In this document: positions 8,679 through 17,962 of the stretch, in pieces
Numbering within the stretch: the first letter of the stretch is position 1
How the letters are laid out: each line of letters opens with the position of its first letter
Source: Pseudomonadota bacterium
Lineage (GTDB): Bacteria; Pseudomonadota; Alphaproteobacteria; Rhodobacterales; Rhodobacteraceae
Length of the DNA: 64,000 nt
Reading direction: 5' to 3'
NCBI GenBank assembly: GCA_020161615.1
Contig: JAIUPD010000004.1
Location: 62,001 to 126,000, forward strand
Notes under the pieces: generated by a model
Told to the model about the DNA's origin: nothing
The model's database searches: none
What the model saw: the letters and a program-made list of their open reading frames with translations, nothing else
Program-made: the position numbers and the translations under genes

Positions 8679-9212
8679 ATGTCTCGTATCGGCAAGAAGC
8701 CCGTCGCTCTGCCCAAGGGTGTGGACGCCAAGATCGAGGGCCAGAAGGTCATCGTGAAGGGCCCCAAAGGCACCCTGACCTTCACCGCCACCGACGATGT
8801 GACCATCGTTCAGGAAGACGGCAGCATCAAGGTGACCCCCCGGGGCACCTCGAAGCGTGCGCGCCAGCAATGGGGCATGGCCCGCTCGATGGTCGAGAAC
8901 CTGACCATCGGCGTGACCACCGGCTTCAAGAAGGAAATGGAACTGGTCGGCGTCGGTTACCGCGCGGCGATGCAGGGCAAGGACCTGAAGCTGTCGCTCG
9001 GCTACAGCCACGACGTGATCTTCGAGGTGCCGCAAGGCATCACCGTCGCCACGCCGAAACCCACCGAGATCGTGATCGAAGGCATCGACGCGCAGCAAGT
9101 GGGCCAGGTTGCGGCCAACATCCGCGAGTGGCGTTCGCCCGAGCCCTACAAGGGCAAAGGCATCCGCTACAAGGGCGAGTTCATCTTCCGCAAGGAAGGC
9201 AAGAAGAAGTAA
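8679..9212 (+). CDS. rplF: 50S ribosomal protein L6 (uL6)
   Basis: 177 residues, standard length. Two-domain L6 is evident from [15 protein letters not shown] at the start and the C-terminal signature [16 protein letters not shown]. It lies near the sarcin-ricin loop and the factor-binding site. GAGGAGGG precedes the ATG; 11 bases separate it from rplR. Confidence 0.97.
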   Translation: MSRIGKKPVALPKGVDAKIEGQKVIVKGPKGTLTFTATDDVTIVQEDGSIKVTPRGTSKRARQQWGMARSMVENLTIGVTTGFKKEMELVGVGYRAAMQGKDLKLSLGYSHDVIFEVPQGITVATPKPTEIVIEGIDAQQVGQVAANIREWRSPEPYKGKGIRYKGEFIFRKEGKKK

Positions 9213-9223
9213 GGACGCGACAG

Positions 9224-9583
9224 ATGGCGAACACCAAGCTCAAGCTGTTCCAGAAGCGTCGTCAGCGCGTCCGGAACAAACTGCGGAAAACCGCCAACGG
9301 CCGTCTGCGGCTGTCGGTTCACCGTTCCAACAAGAACATCAGCGCCCAGCTGATCGACGATGCCAAGGGGATCACCATCGCCTCGGCCTCGACGCTCGAA
9401 AAAGAGCTGGGCGTGGTCGGTGTGAACAACATCGACGCGGCCACGAAAGTGGGCGCCGCGATCGCCGAGCGTGCGAAAGCCGCCGGCATCGAGGAATGCT
9501 ACTTCGACCGGGGCGGCTTCCTGTTCCACGGGAAGATCAAGGCTCTGGCCGATGCCGCCCGCGAAGGCGGCCTGAAGTTCTGA
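9224..9583 (+). CDS. rplR: 50S ribosomal protein L18 (uL18)
   Basis: 119 residues beginning [19 protein letters not shown], with the L18 core [19 protein letters not shown] and the ending [21 protein letters not shown] (shown in parts in the family). It binds 5S rRNA. The ATG at 9224 follows AAGGACG. The same frame is open far upstream through rplF, but only this start gives the family's normal N-terminus. After the stop, 125 bases with a GGCGGC/GCCGCC hairpin precede rpsE. Confidence 0.96.
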   Translation: MANTKLKLFQKRRQRVRNKLRKTANGRLRLSVHRSNKNISAQLIDDAKGITIASASTLEKELGVVGVNNIDAATKVGAAIAERAKAAGIEECYFDRGGFLFHGKIKALADAAREGGLKF

Positions 9584-9590
9584 TCCCTGC

Positions 9591-9616
9591 AGGCGGCGTC
9601 CCTTCCGGGGTGCCGC
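9591..9616 (+). other. Stem-loop between rplR and rpsE
   Basis: GGCGGC at 9591-9596 pairs with GCCGCC at 9611-9616, with an additional inner CCC/GGG pairing. There is no T-run, so it is more likely an mRNA processing or stability element than a terminator. This 125-base gap is the largest inside the rpmC-rpmD block. Confidence 0.35.
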
Positions 9617-9708
9617 CTCGATGATCGAGGGCGGGTTCCTTCAGGGGACCGCCACTGTGATCGGATACCATCGGCGCTTCGACGCCATGATTGAAAGGAA
9701 TGCCTTCA

Positions 9709-10266
9709 ATGGCAGAACGTGAAAACCGCCGGGACCGCCGCCGCGACGACCGCGAGGAGACCCCGGAATTCCAGGATCGCCTTGTCGCGATCAACCGGGT
9801 GTCGAAGACCGTGAAGGGCGGCAAGCGCTTCGGCTTCGCCGCGCTCGTCGTCGTCGGTGACCAGAAGGGCCGCGTCGGCTTCGGCAAGGGCAAGGCGAAA
9901 GAGGTCCCCGAGGCCGTTCGCAAGGCTACCGAGCAGGCGAAACGCTCGATGATCCGCGTCCAGCTCAAGGACGGCCGGACGCTGCACCACGACATCGAGG
10001 GCCGTCATGGCGCCGGCAAGGTCGTGATGCGGACCTCGGTTCCCGGTACCGGGATCATCGCGGGCGGCCCGATGCGCGCCGTCTTCGAGATGCTGGGCCT
10101 GCAGGACGTCGTGGCGAAATCGCTCGGCTCGCAGAACCCCTACAACATGATCCGCGCGACCATGGACGGCCTCAAGAAGCAGGCCAGCCCCCGTCAGGTG
10201 GCCCAGCGCCGCGGCAAGAAAGTGGCCGACATCCTCCGCAAGGAAGATGCGCCGGTCGAAGCGTAA
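9709..10266 (+). CDS. rpsE: 30S ribosomal protein S5 (uS5)
   Basis: 185 residues from ATG 9709 ([14 protein letters not shown]). The N-terminal S5 double-stranded RNA-binding domain ([19 protein letters not shown]... [14 protein letters not shown]) and the C-terminal domain ([17 protein letters not shown]) are complete. It acts in translational accuracy near the mRNA entry site. ATG 9709 lies 8 bases after GAAAGGAA; the in-frame ATG at 9700 and TTG at 9691 sit inside or before that site and are less likely. Confidence 0.96.
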   Translation: MAERENRRDRRRDDREETPEFQDRLVAINRVSKTVKGGKRFGFAALVVVGDQKGRVGFGKGKAKEVPEAVRKATEQAKRSMIRVQLKDGRTLHHDIEGRHGAGKVVMRTSVPGTGIIAGGPMRAVFEMLGLQDVVAKSLGSQNPYNMIRATMDGLKKQASPRQVAQRRGKKVADILRKEDAPVEA

Positions 10267-10278
10267 GGAGAGACCGAC

Positions 10279-10464
10279 ATGGCTACCATCGTCGTCAAGC
10301 AGATCGGCTCGCCCGCGCGCCGTCCCGCCAAGCAGCGTGACACGCTGAAGGGCCTCGGCCTGAACAAGATGCACAAGACCCGCGAACTCGAGGACACCCC
10401 CTCGGTCCGCGGCATGGTCAACGCGATCCCGCATCTGGTCACGATCATCGAAGAAAAAGCCTGA
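10279..10464 (+). CDS. rpmD: 50S ribosomal protein L30 (uL30)
   Basis: 61 residues, the bacterial short form: [20 protein letters not shown] followed by [29 protein letters not shown]. It follows rpsE after 12 bases. In most bacteria rplO comes next; here a strong terminator and 3.3 kb of unrelated genes intervene. Confidence 0.97.
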   Translation: MATIVVKQIGSPARRPAKQRDTLKGLGLNKMHKTRELEDTPSVRGMVNAIPHLVTIIEEKA

Positions 10465-10488
10465 GCCGACAGGTTCAGACAGAGAGAA

Positions 10489-10515
10489 AGGGCGGGGGCA
10501 ACCCCGCCCTTTTTC
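10489..10515 (+). terminator. Rho-independent terminator after rpmD
   Basis: A 10-base perfect stem (AAGGGCGGGG with CCCCGCCCTT), a GCAA loop and a TTTTT run starting within the stem end. It closes the rpmC-rpmD transcription unit, so rplO needs its own promoter. Confidence 0.85.
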
Positions 10516-10538
10516 GTTTGGCGCGCCGCTGGCCAACG

Positions 10539-10566
10539 TAGGGTGGGCAATATCGCCCATCCTACC
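10539..10566. repeat. Palindromic GTAGGGTGGGC element after rpmD
   Basis: GTAGGGTGGGC at 10539-10549 and GCCCATCCTAC at 10556-10566 are inverted copies with one G-T wobble, around AATATC. The GTAGGGTG head is shared with the inverted repeats at 18989-19046, suggesting one family of short palindromic intergenic elements. Confidence 0.55.
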
Positions 10567-10651
10567 CCTCCTCGACCGAACGTGAACGGCCCCCCGCTTC
10601 CTTTCCCGGTCCCGCTCGCCTACCCCTGACCGGCCTCCAGCGGAGCCCGTC

Positions 10652-11275
10652 ATGCGTCTGGTCCTGACCCTTGCCCTGATCCTCGGCCCCCTCGCCGCCG
10701 AGGCCAGTATCTGCGACTATCGCCTGTCCTCGCTGATCCAGCGGCGGGGCTCGCCGGCGATGGAGGCCGAGCGCGCCGCCATCGCCACGCCCGAGGATCA
10801 GGGGCCGCTCCTCTATTTCACCGTCAACCCGCGCACCGGCGAAACCAGCCTCGGCGCCACCGGCACCGGCAGTCCCAACGACGGCTTCCTGACCCGCACC
10901 GCGCGGGTCCTGGGGTCCGCCGTCGCCATCGTCACCCGCGATTCGCCCCTGGTCAGCGCGGGGGGCGCCGTGGCGGGGGCGGGGATCGAGGCGGTGTGCT
11001 TTTTCCGCGACGAGCGCATCACCGATTACGACGAAGTGCTGGCGGTGCTGGAGGTCGTGAGCCTGACCATGCCGCCCGACCTCTTCGCGCTCATCGAGCC
11101 GGGCCTTGAACGCCGCGACGCCTTCGTGCGCCTCAACCGCAATGACGGGTATGAGGCGGTCGAGTACGAGGTGGACGACCTCTATATCGTCAACGGGCAG
11201 CTCCGGCACCGCAACTGGGGCGTCAACGACATCGTCGGCGACATCACCATCTTCCTGCCGCGCGCGCCGGAATAG
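10652..11275 (+). CDS. Exported protein of unknown function
   Basis: 207 residues beginning with a clear signal peptide (MRLVLTLALILGPLAAEAS, cleavage likely after AEA). The mature part starts ICDYRLSSL, has a Gly/Ala-rich hydrophobic stretch (AGGAVAGAGIEAVCFF, residues about 108-123) and ends in a charged region with DDLYIVNG and NWGVNDIVGD. Only two cysteines (C21 and one near 121) are present after cleavage and could form a disulphide. I do not recognise the family. It lies between the rpmD terminator and the P450 gene on the same strand. Confidence 0.7.
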   Translation: MRLVLTLALILGPLAAEASICDYRLSSLIQRRGSPAMEAERAAIATPEDQGPLLYFTVNPRTGETSLGATGTGSPNDGFLTRTARVLGSAVAIVTRDSPLVSAGGAVAGAGIEAVCFFRDERITDYDEVLAVLEVVSLTMPPDLFALIEPGLERRDAFVRLNRNDGYEAVEYEVDDLYIVNGQLRHRNWGVNDIVGDITIFLPRAPE

Positions 11276-11331
11276 GGCGTCCAACGGCGACGTGACTTGC
11301 CAGCCGCGGCGCATCATGGCTTGCTTCCGCC

Positions 11332-11778
11332 ATGCTGGAAGCGCTCGCCCTGATGACCGGACGCCCGACCGATCCCGACGCGGGAAAGCGGCTGGACAGG
11401 CTGCGCCGCGCGGCCTGGCAGCGGCTGGGCCTGACGCGCGATCGCGGCTTGCTGACCGTGCCGGGCTTCCCGGCCTATTTCGGCGCAGCCTTCGTGTTTC
11501 GCGAAAGCCCGCGGGACCGGGCCGAGCCGCGGGACTGGTTCATGATCCAGGTCATGGATGACAGCGAGGTGGCGGGCAATGCCGCCTACCATGCCGCGTA
11601 TCGCGACTGGCTGTTGGGGCACATGCGGGCGCTGCATGGCGTTCAGCCCTTCCCCTTCGCGGTGGTCTGCCCCTACGACAAGTTGCCCCTGCCGGACAGT
11701 GTCCTCGCCGGTCGGCCGGGCGGGGACGGCCTCTGTTTCACCGAGGTGGACGGGCATCTGACCCCCCGGCGCGGCTGA
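11332..11778 (+). CDS. Hypothetical protein
   Basis: 148 residues, no signal peptide or membrane segment. The sequence is balanced in composition, with a hydrophobic core around LLTVPGFPAYFGAAFVFRE and a tryptophan-rich middle (DWFMIQVMDD, YRDWLLGHM). Codon usage resembles the neighbours. I do not recognise a family. It follows the exported protein by 56 bases and precedes the P450 by 88 bases, so the three may be one unit. Confidence 0.6.
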   Translation: MLEALALMTGRPTDPDAGKRLDRLRRAAWQRLGLTRDRGLLTVPGFPAYFGAAFVFRESPRDRAEPRDWFMIQVMDDSEVAGNAAYHAAYRDWLLGHMRALHGVQPFPFAVVCPYDKLPLPDSVLAGRPGGDGLCFTEVDGHLTPRRG

Positions 11779-11866
11779 TCCGCCCGCGTCGTTGCAAACG
11801 CGACGGTGGCCCCTTGCCATCGCGCAGCCTCTGCGCCACCTTTCGGGGCCGCCAAGGGAGGGCCTC

Positions 11867-13072
11867 ATGCCGGACGTCGCCGACTTCGACCTCAACCGGA
11901 TCGATCTGGAGTACATCCGCGATCCCTATCCGACCCTCCGCGCCCTGCGGGAACGCTCGCCCGTGCACCGCAACGCTGATGGCTCGGTCTTCCTGACGCG
12001 GCACGCCGATGTGCTGAAAGTCTATCAATCGCGTGCCATGCTGTCGGACAAGACCGAGGAATTCGGCAAGAAATTCGGGCAATGCCCGCTGCATACCCAC
12101 CACACCACCAGCCTGGTGTTCAACGACCCGCCCTATCACACCGTGGTGCGCAAGCTGCTCGCCTCGGCCTTCACGCCGCGCAAGCTCGCGGTTTTCGAGG
12201 GGCTGATCGAGGGGATCGTCGAACGCCTGCTGGACCGGGTGGAGGAGAAGGGCGAGCTGGACCTGATCGAGGATTTCGCCAAGGTCCTGCCGACCGAGAT
12301 CATCAGCTTCATGCTGGGCATCCCGCCCGAATACCGCCAGAAGCTGCGCGGCTATTCGCTGGCGATCCTGGGCGCGCTGGACCCGGTGGTGCCGCCCGAG
12401 CGGATCAGGGCCGGCAATGAGGCGGTGGTGGAATTCACCGAGATCCTCAGCGACATCATCGACCACCGCCGCCGCAACCGGGAGGGGGCGATGGAGGGCG
12501 AGGTGCTGGAAAGCCTGATCTTCGGCGAGGTGGACGGCAAGCGCCTGAACGACGAGGAACTGATGCAGAACTGCATCTTCCTGCTGAACGCGGGGCACGA
12601 GACGACCACCAGTCTGGTCGGCAATTCGGTCGGCATCCTGCTCAAGAACCCCGACGAGCACCGCCGCCTGATCGCCGATCCCGGACTCATCACCACGGCG
12701 GTGGAGGAATTTCTGCGCGTGGAAAGCCCCCTGCAGCAGGGCAACCGGCTGGCGGGCGAAGAGATTGACCTCGGCGATGTGGTGCTGCCCAAGGGTACCT
12801 ATATCCATACCTCGATCGCCGCCGCGAACCGGGACCCGGCGGTCTTCGCCGATCCCGACCGCGTGGACCTGTCGCGCAGCCCCAACAAGCATCTGGCCTT
12901 CGCCACCGGGATCCACGTCTGCCTTGGCGCCACCCTGGCCCGGGTGGAGGGGCGGATCGCGGTCGGCGGGCTGGTGAAGCGCTTCCCGCGGCTGGCCGCG
13001 AACGGCCCCGCCACCATGGTGCCGCTGGCGCGGTTCCGGGGCTATGCGAGCCTGCCGGTCCGGGTGCGCTGA
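11867..13072 (+). CDS. Cytochrome P450
   Basis: A 401-residue soluble bacterial P450. The I-helix oxygen-binding motif NAGHETTT is at 241-248, the ExxR pair is E281/R284, and the haem loop FATGIHVCLG holds the axial ligand C352. The residue after F345 is alanine, where glycine or serine is usual. Such enzymes need a ferredoxin and reductase; neither is encoded nearby. The ATG at 11867 follows AAGGGAGGG and gives the normal N-terminus (FDLNRIDLEYIRDPYPTLRALR). The substrate is unknown. It is inserted between rpmD and rplO, an unexpected place for an accessory oxygenase, and is convergent with the MAPEG gene. Confidence 0.93.
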   Translation: MPDVADFDLNRIDLEYIRDPYPTLRALRERSPVHRNADGSVFLTRHADVLKVYQSRAMLSDKTEEFGKKFGQCPLHTHHTTSLVFNDPPYHTVVRKLLASAFTPRKLAVFEGLIEGIVERLLDRVEEKGELDLIEDFAKVLPTEIISFMLGIPPEYRQKLRGYSLAILGALDPVVPPERIRAGNEAVVEFTEILSDIIDHRRRNREGAMEGEVLESLIFGEVDGKRLNDEELMQNCIFLLNAGHETTTSLVGNSVGILLKNPDEHRRLIADPGLITTAVEEFLRVESPLQQGNRLAGEEIDLGDVVLPKGTYIHTSIAAANRDPAVFADPDRVDLSRSPNKHLAFATGIHVCLGATLARVEGRIAVGGLVKRFPRLAANGPATMVPLARFRGYASLPVRVR

Positions 13073-13135
13073 GGCGACCCTTGCCCGCACGGGACCCTTC
13101 CGACCGAGGGCTGCGCCTCGCCCGCCCGTGCCCCG

Positions 13136-13603
13136 TCAGCCCGTCACCAGGGCTACCAGCACCCACAGGGCCATCGCGATCACGATCAGCGAACCGATCG
13201 TGTAGAACACCGACCGGACTTCGTGGCTCTGGGCGGTGCCATAGGCGACGGCATGGGCGGCGCGGGCCAACACGAAGCCGTACATCAGAACCTGCGCCAC
13301 CCACAGCGCCGGGTTCACCGCCACGAAGGCCAGTCCCACCGCCCAGAAGGCCGGGATATTTTCCAGATCGTTACGGTGCATCCGGCGTGAGCGGTCAACC
13401 GCCTCGTTGGGGCCCAGTTGCGACGGGTCCGGCAACCGGTTCAGCAGGCCGGGCCGCAGATCCTCGGGGCTGGCCCAGCCGCCGCCCGTCGCCATCATCC
13501 GCCAGACGGTCATCCAGCCCTGGCCCATGACCTTCAGCACCGTCAGCGCAACGGCGATCAGGTAGACCCGGAAGACCGGGTTCTCCACGCTCAGCAATTC
13601 CAT
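13136..13603 (-). CDS. MAPEG family membrane protein (microsomal GST-like)
   Basis: A 155-residue integral membrane protein with four hydrophobic helices. The MAPEG signature is [17 protein letters not shown] (about residues 72-88), matching the RxxRxHxNxxEN core that binds glutathione. Family members conjugate glutathione or reduce lipid peroxides. The ATG at 13603 ([14 protein letters not shown]) follows GAGGAGG; an in-frame start at 13657 would add 18 polar residues. It is transcribed against the ribosomal genes, converging with the P450 gene and diverging from rplO. Confidence 0.88.
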   Translation of the reverse strand: MELLSVENPVFRVYLIAVALTVLKVMGQGWMTVWRMMATGGGWASPEDLRPGLLNRLPDPSQLGPNEAVDRSRRMHRNDLENIPAFWAVGLAFVAVNPALWVAQVLMYGFVLARAAHAVAYGTAQSHEVRSVFYTIGSLIVIAMALWVLVALVTG

Positions 13604-13668
13604 GAGGACCCTCCTCGGTGAAGGCTCCATCAACGACCCAATCCGGCGCTGCGTCAACCGGGCGGCTC

Positions 13669-13697
13669 TTGATCCGCCGCTCCTTCCCGTCTATACG
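13669..13697 (+). promoter_or_regulatory. Candidate promoter for rplO-secY-adk
   Basis: TTGATC (13669-13674) and TATACG (13692-13697) are separated by 17 bases, about 97 bases before the rplO start. A promoter is expected here because the rpmD terminator and an antisense gene lie upstream. Confidence 0.55.
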
Positions 13698-13793
13698 CCC
13701 CCCGGTCGGCCCCAAGGTCCGACTCGACCCAACCACATGCCGTGTTGCCCCCTTTCGTCGCAGACGGGGTATTCCGGCCAAGGAGATGCGACC

Positions 13794-14273
13794 ATGAAAC
13801 TGAACGAACTGCACGACAATCCCGGCGCCACCAAGACCAAGAAGCGCGTTGCGCGCGGGCCGGGTTCGGGCAAGGGCAAGACCGCCGGCCGCGGTATCAA
13901 GGGCCAGAAATCCCGCTCGGGCGTGGCGATCAACGGGTATGAAGGCGGCCAGATGCCCCTCTACCGCCGCCTGCCGAAGCGCGGCTTCAACAAGCCGAAC
14001 CGCAAGGAATGGGCCGTCACCAACCTGGGCGCCATCGCCAAGTTCATCGAAGACGGCAAGATCGACGCCAAGGTCGAGATCACCGAAGACGTGCTGGTCG
14101 CCTCGGGCCTGGTGCGCCGCAAGCTGGACGGCATCCGCGTTCTGGCGAAAGGCGAGATCGGCCAGGCCGTGACCCTCGCTGTCACCGGCGCCTCGAAAGC
14201 GGCTGTCGAGGCCGTGGCGAAAGCCGGCGGCACGCTGAAAACCACCGTCGCGGCGGCTGAAGCGGCCGAATAA
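13794..14273 (+). CDS. rplO: 50S ribosomal protein L15 (uL15)
   Basis: 159 residues from ATG 13794 after AAGGAGATG. The basic N-terminal tail ([38 protein letters not shown]) and the C-terminal [15 protein letters not shown] region are typical. It is a late 50S assembly protein. secY follows after 104 bases. Confidence 0.96.
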   Translation: MKLNELHDNPGATKTKKRVARGPGSGKGKTAGRGIKGQKSRSGVAINGYEGGQMPLYRRLPKRGFNKPNRKEWAVTNLGAIAKFIEDGKIDAKVEITEDVLVASGLVRRKLDGIRVLAKGEIGQAVTLAVTGASKAAVEAVAKAGGTLKTTVAAAEAAE

Positions 14274-14377
14274 GGTGTTGTGGGCGGCGCCGTCGCCCCT
14301 TACATCATCCGCATGGGTTTTCCTGCGCCGCCGAACCGGAGCCCGGATCGGCGGCGCTGTCATGAAAGAAACGGAAC

Positions 14378-15754
14378 ATGGCTTCTTCTGCAGAGCAAAT
14401 GGCGGCCAACACCTCGTGGGCCACGCTCGCCAAGGCCAAGGACCTGCGCCAGCGCATTTTCTTCGCCATCGGCCTGCTGATCGTCTACCGGATCGGCACC
14501 TATATCCCGGTGCCCGGGATCGACGGCGGACAGCTGCGCGAGTTCATGTCGGGCGCGGCGGCGGGTCTGGGCGGCATGCTCAACATGTTCACCGGCGGCG
14601 CCATCGCCCGCATGGGGATCTTCGCCCTGGGCATCATGCCCTATATTTCGGCTTCGATCATCGTGCAGCTGGTGGCCTCGATGTACGGCCCCTGGCAGAA
14701 CCTCCGCAAGGAAGGGGAGCTGGGTCGCCGCAAGCTGAATCAATACACCCGCTACGGCACCGTCTTCCTGGCGCTGGTGCAATCCTATGGCCTCGCGATC
14801 TCGCTCGAGGCCGGGGATCTGGCTACCGATCCGGGCTGGTTCTTCCGTATCTCGACCGTCATCACCCTGGTCGGCGGCACGCTGTTCCTGATGTGGCTGG
14901 GCGAGCAGATCACCTCGCGCGGGATCGGCAACGGCATCTCGCTCATCATCTTCGTCGGGATCATCGCCGAACTGCCGGCGCAGCTGGCGCAATTCCTGAC
15001 CCAGAGCCGGGCGGAAAACACCAACTGGATGCTGGTCGTCGGCATCCTGGGGATGATGATCGCGCTGGTGGCCTTCGTCGTCTTCATGGAACGCGCGCTG
15101 AGGAAGGTGCATATCCAGTACCCGCGGCGCCAGGTCGGCATGAAGGTCTATGACGGCGGCTCGTCGCATCTGCCGATCAAGGTCAACCCGGCCAACGTGA
15201 TTCCCGCGATCTTCGCCTCGTCCCTGCTGCTGCTGCCGACCACGCTCAGCACCTTCTCGGGCCAGTCCACGAACCCGGTCATGGCGACGATCCTTGCCTA
15301 TTTCGGGCCGGGGCAGCCGCTGTATCTGGTGTTCTTCGCCGCGCTGATCATCTTCTTCACCTTCTTCTACACGCTCAACGTGTCGTTCAAGGTCGATGAC
15401 ATCGCCGACAACCTGAAGAACCAGAACGGGTTCATCCCCGGCATCCGCCCGGGCAAGCGGACCGAGGAATACCTGCACTATATCGTCACCCGCATCTGTA
15501 CCGTCGGCGCGATCTATCTGGCCGCCGTGGCGCTGATGCCGGAAATCCTGCGCGCCGAACTGGCCATTCCCTTCTACTTCGGCGGCACCTCGGTGCTGAT
15601 CGTCGTGGCGGTGACGCTGGACACGATGAGCCAGGTCCAGTCGCATCTGGTGGCGCATCAATACGAGGGCCTGCTGGAGCGTTCGCAGCTGCGTGGCCGG
15701 AAACGTACCGACGGCAGCAAGCCTGCCCGCAAGAAAGGGCCTGCCCTGCGATGA
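14378..15754 (+). CDS. secY: Preprotein translocase subunit SecY
   Basis: 458 residues with ten predicted transmembrane helices. Family landmarks are the first helix ([24 protein letters not shown] in parts), [12 protein letters not shown], the [11 protein letters not shown] segment and the cytosolic loop [29 protein letters not shown]. It forms the inner-membrane protein channel with SecE and SecG. The stop overlaps adk (ATGA), the usual alphaproteobacterial secY-adk arrangement. Confidence 0.97.
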   Translation: MASSAEQMAANTSWATLAKAKDLRQRIFFAIGLLIVYRIGTYIPVPGIDGGQLREFMSGAAAGLGGMLNMFTGGAIARMGIFALGIMPYISASIIVQLVASMYGPWQNLRKEGELGRRKLNQYTRYGTVFLALVQSYGLAISLEAGDLATDPGWFFRISTVITLVGGTLFLMWLGEQITSRGIGNGISLIIFVGIIAELPAQLAQFLTQSRAENTNWMLVVGILGMMIALVAFVVFMERALRKVHIQYPRRQVGMKVYDGGSSHLPIKVNPANVIPAIFASSLLLLPTTLSTFSGQSTNPVMATILAYFGPGQPLYLVFFAALIIFFTFFYTLNVSFKVDDIADNLKNQNGFIPGIRPGKRTEEYLHYIVTRICTVGAIYLAAVALMPEILRAELAIPFYFGGTSVLIVVAVTLDTMSQVQSHLVAHQYEGLLERSQLRGRKRTDGSKPARKKGPALR

Positions 15755-16395
15755 ACATCATTCTTCTGGGCGCCCCGGGCGCCGGCAAGGGGACCCAGGC
15801 ACGGATTCTGGTCGAGGGCCGCGGCATGGTCCAGCTGTCGACCGGCGACATGTTGCGCGCCGCCCGCACCTCGGGGACCGAGATGGGCCAGAAGGTCGCC
15901 GCCGTCATGGACGCAGGCCAGCTGGTCACGGACGAGATCGTCATCGGCCTGATCGCCGAGCAGCTGGAGAAGGGCGCCAAGGGCGGCTTCATCTTCGACG
16001 GCTTCCCCCGGACGCTGGCCCAGGCCGATGCTTTGGGCGATCTGCTGGCGGCCAAGGGCGAGTCGCTTGATGCGGTGGTGGAACTGCGCGTCGATGACGA
16101 GGCACTGGTCGACCGCATCACCGGTCGCTTCACCTGCGGCAATTGCGGCGAGGTCTATCACGACCGCACGAAGCCCACCAAAGTGCCGGGCGTCTGCGAT
16201 GTCTGCGGCAGCCACGATCTGAAGCGCCGCGCCGACGACAACGAGGACAGCCTGCGCCAGCGCCTGCTGGAATATTACAAGAAAACCTCGCCGCTGATCG
16301 GCTACTACCACGCCAAGGGCAAGCTCAAGGTGGTGGACGGGTTGCAGGACATGGCCAAGGTCACGGCCGATGTGGCGGGCGCCCTGGGCGGCTGA
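15751..16395 (+). CDS. adk: Adenylate kinase, zinc-binding LID form
   Basis: 214 residues. The P-loop [10 protein letters not shown] is at 7-16, the NMP-binding [14 protein letters not shown] motif is present, and the LID carries two CxxC pairs ([10 protein letters not shown]... CDVCGSHD), the four-cysteine zinc form. It converts ATP + AMP to 2 ADP. The start is fixed by the overlap with secY. Confidence 0.97.
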   Translation: MNIILLGAPGAGKGTQARILVEGRGMVQLSTGDMLRAARTSGTEMGQKVAAVMDAGQLVTDEIVIGLIAEQLEKGAKGGFIFDGFPRTLAQADALGDLLAAKGESLDAVVELRVDDEALVDRITGRFTCGNCGEVYHDRTKPTKVPGVCDVCGSHDLKRRADDNEDSLRQRLLEYYKKTSPLIGYYHAKGKLKVVDGLQDMAKVTADVAGALGG

Positions 16396-16454
16396 GTCTT
16401 GCTGGACCGGCAAATCGAACTACCCTCCTGACCCAGTGTCACGGAGGGTTTTTC

Positions 16455-16838
16455 ATGCGCTATCCCCTGCTTCTGCCGGCCGCGCTGGTCGCGGCGCTGC
16501 CCGCGACGGCCTCGGCCCAGGGGCTCGCCTGGGTCTCGAACACCGCCATCTGCCCGGATCTGCGCGCCGGGGCCATGGCCGAGGCGGTTCTGGGCGAGGG
16601 CGATGCGCTGCTGCTGGACTCCTCCGGCATCACCGGGATGGAGTATCGCTGCGTCTTCTCGCCCGCGCTCGACCTCGATGCGGCGGACCTGACCGTCACC
16701 ACCCATACCGGCCATTGCGAGGAGCCGGGGCTGATCACGCCCCAGCTTTTCACCTTCCGCATGGAGCGCGAGGAGACGCCCCGCATCAGCCTTTTCGACG
16801 GGTCCGAGTCGGCCACGGTGTTCTTCGCCTGCCCCTGA
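16455..16838 (+). CDS. Small exported protein of unknown function
   Basis: 127 residues with a signal peptide (MRYPLLLPAALVAALPATASAQ, likely cut after ASA). The mature protein of about 105 residues has four cysteines, enough for two disulphides, and is rich in beta-forming stretches (EYRCVFSPALDLDAADLTVT; FTFRMEREETPRISLFD). It follows adk by 59 bases, with GGAGGG before the ATG, and sits between adk and rpsM. Family not recognised. Confidence 0.75.
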   Translation: MRYPLLLPAALVAALPATASAQGLAWVSNTAICPDLRAGAMAEAVLGEGDALLLDSSGITGMEYRCVFSPALDLDAADLTVTTHTGHCEEPGLITPQLFTFRMEREETPRISLFDGSESATVFFACP

Positions 16839-16882
16839 CGCCGGGGAGCGGCGAAAAAACACTTGACAGAAAGGGCCTGCCC

Positions 16883-16911
16883 TTGACCTCGGGCTGAAAA
16901 CCGCCTACCCG
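16883..16911 (+). promoter_or_regulatory. Candidate promoter for rpsM-rpsK-rpoA
   Basis: TTGACC (16883-16888) and TACCCG (16906-16911) are separated by 17 bases. A second TTGACA at 16863-16868 has no good -10 partner. The 226-base gap before rpsM makes a promoter plausible, but the -10 match is weak. Confidence 0.35.
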
Positions 16912-17064
16912 ATGCGCCTGATCCCGCGATCCGAGTCGCCCGCCGACTCGGATTGTTCGTTTGGCCGATGGGCCGGGGTCATTCGTCTGGCACGGCGCCC
17001 CGCAGGCTCGTGTTGTGAAAAAAGGTTCTGGCACTACGGAACCGCAACAAAAGGAAGAAACCGC

Positions 17065-17433
17065 GTGGCACGTATTGCTGGCGTCAACATCCCCACCGGA
17101 AAGCGCGTTCCCATCGCTCTCCAGTACATCCACGGCATCGGTCCGGCCATCGCCGACCAGATCGTCACCGCGCTGAACATCGAGCCGGCCCGCCGGGTCA
17201 ACCAGCTCACTGACGACGAAGTGCTCGCGATCCGCGAATACATCGACGCCAACCTGACCGTCGAAGGCGACCTGCGCCGCGAAGTCACCATGAACGTCAA
17301 GCGCATGATGGACATGGGGTCGTACCGCGGCCTGCGTCACCGCCGCAACCTGCCCGTGCGCGGCCAGCGCACCCATACCAATGCCCGCACCCGCAAGGGC
17401 CCGGCGAAGCCGATCGCCGGCAAGAAGAAGTAA
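17065..17433 (+). CDS. rpsM: 30S ribosomal protein S13 (uS13)
   Basis: 122 residues starting at GTG 17065 ([19 protein letters not shown]), after AAAGGAAG. The helix-two-turns-helix [13 protein letters not shown] and the C-terminal basic tail [22 protein letters not shown] are typical. It contacts the head of the 30S subunit and P-site tRNA. The gene is usually longer-framed upstream, but no other start gives the conserved ARIAGV N-terminus. Confidence 0.96.
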   Translation: MARIAGVNIPTGKRVPIALQYIHGIGPAIADQIVTALNIEPARRVNQLTDDEVLAIREYIDANLTVEGDLRREVTMNVKRMMDMGSYRGLRHRRNLPVRGQRTHTNARTRKGPAKPIAGKKK

Positions 17434-17448
17434 GGGAGGGCAGGACCA

Positions 17449-17847
17449 ATGGCTCGCGACACCAAATCCACCGCGCGCGTCAAGCGCAAGGAACGCAAGA
17501 ACATCGCCGCTGGCGTGGCGCATGTGAACTCGACGTTCAACAACACCAAGATCCTGATCTCGGACGTGCAGGGCAACGCCATCTCGTGGTCGTCGGCCGG
17601 CACCATGGGCTTCAAGGGCTCGCGCAAATCGACGCCCTATGCCGCCCAGCTCGCCGCCGAGGACGCCGCCAAGAAGGCGCAGGAACACGGCCTTCGCACC
17701 CTCGAGGTCGAGGTGCAGGGCCCCGGCTCGGGCCGCGAATCGGCGCTGCGCGCGCTGGCCGCCGCCGGGCTGCAGATCACTTCGATCCGCGACGTGACGC
17801 CGCTGGCCCACAACGGCTGCCGTCCGCCGAAGCGTCGCCGCGTCTGA
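17449..17847 (+). CDS. rpsK: 30S ribosomal protein S11 (uS11)
   Basis: 132 residues. Core motifs are [37 protein letters not shown] and the C-terminal [21 protein letters not shown]. It forms part of the 30S platform near the mRNA exit. Fifteen bases after rpsM with GGGAGGG as ribosome site. Confidence 0.97.
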   Translation: MARDTKSTARVKRKERKNIAAGVAHVNSTFNNTKILISDVQGNAISWSSAGTMGFKGSRKSTPYAAQLAAEDAAKKAQEHGLRTLEVEVQGPGSGRESALRALAAAGLQITSIRDVTPLAHNGCRPPKRRRV

Positions 17848-17863
17848 CGCAGAATCAACAGGG

Positions 17864-17893
17864 ATCGGACCGCACCTGAGCGTGCGGTCCGAT
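17864..17893 (+). other. Perfect 12-base stem-loop between rpsK and rpoA
   Basis: ATCGGACCGCAC (17864-17875) pairs perfectly with GTGCGGTCCGAT (17882-17893) around a six-base loop. It is followed by TCTGTC, not a T-run. It could be a partial terminator, an RNase processing site or a binding site for autoregulation of the alpha operon. Confidence 0.55.
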
Positions 17894-17962
17894 TCTGTCA
17901 TGAAGTCCCTCGGGCGTATCCGGCTTCGGTCATGACCCGGATACAGGAATGGAGGCAGATCC

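Noticed and set aside
16863-16868. TTGACA as -35 box of the rpsM promoter
   Set aside because: No acceptable -10 sequence lies 16-18 bases downstream; the TTGACC at 16883 is the better candidate.
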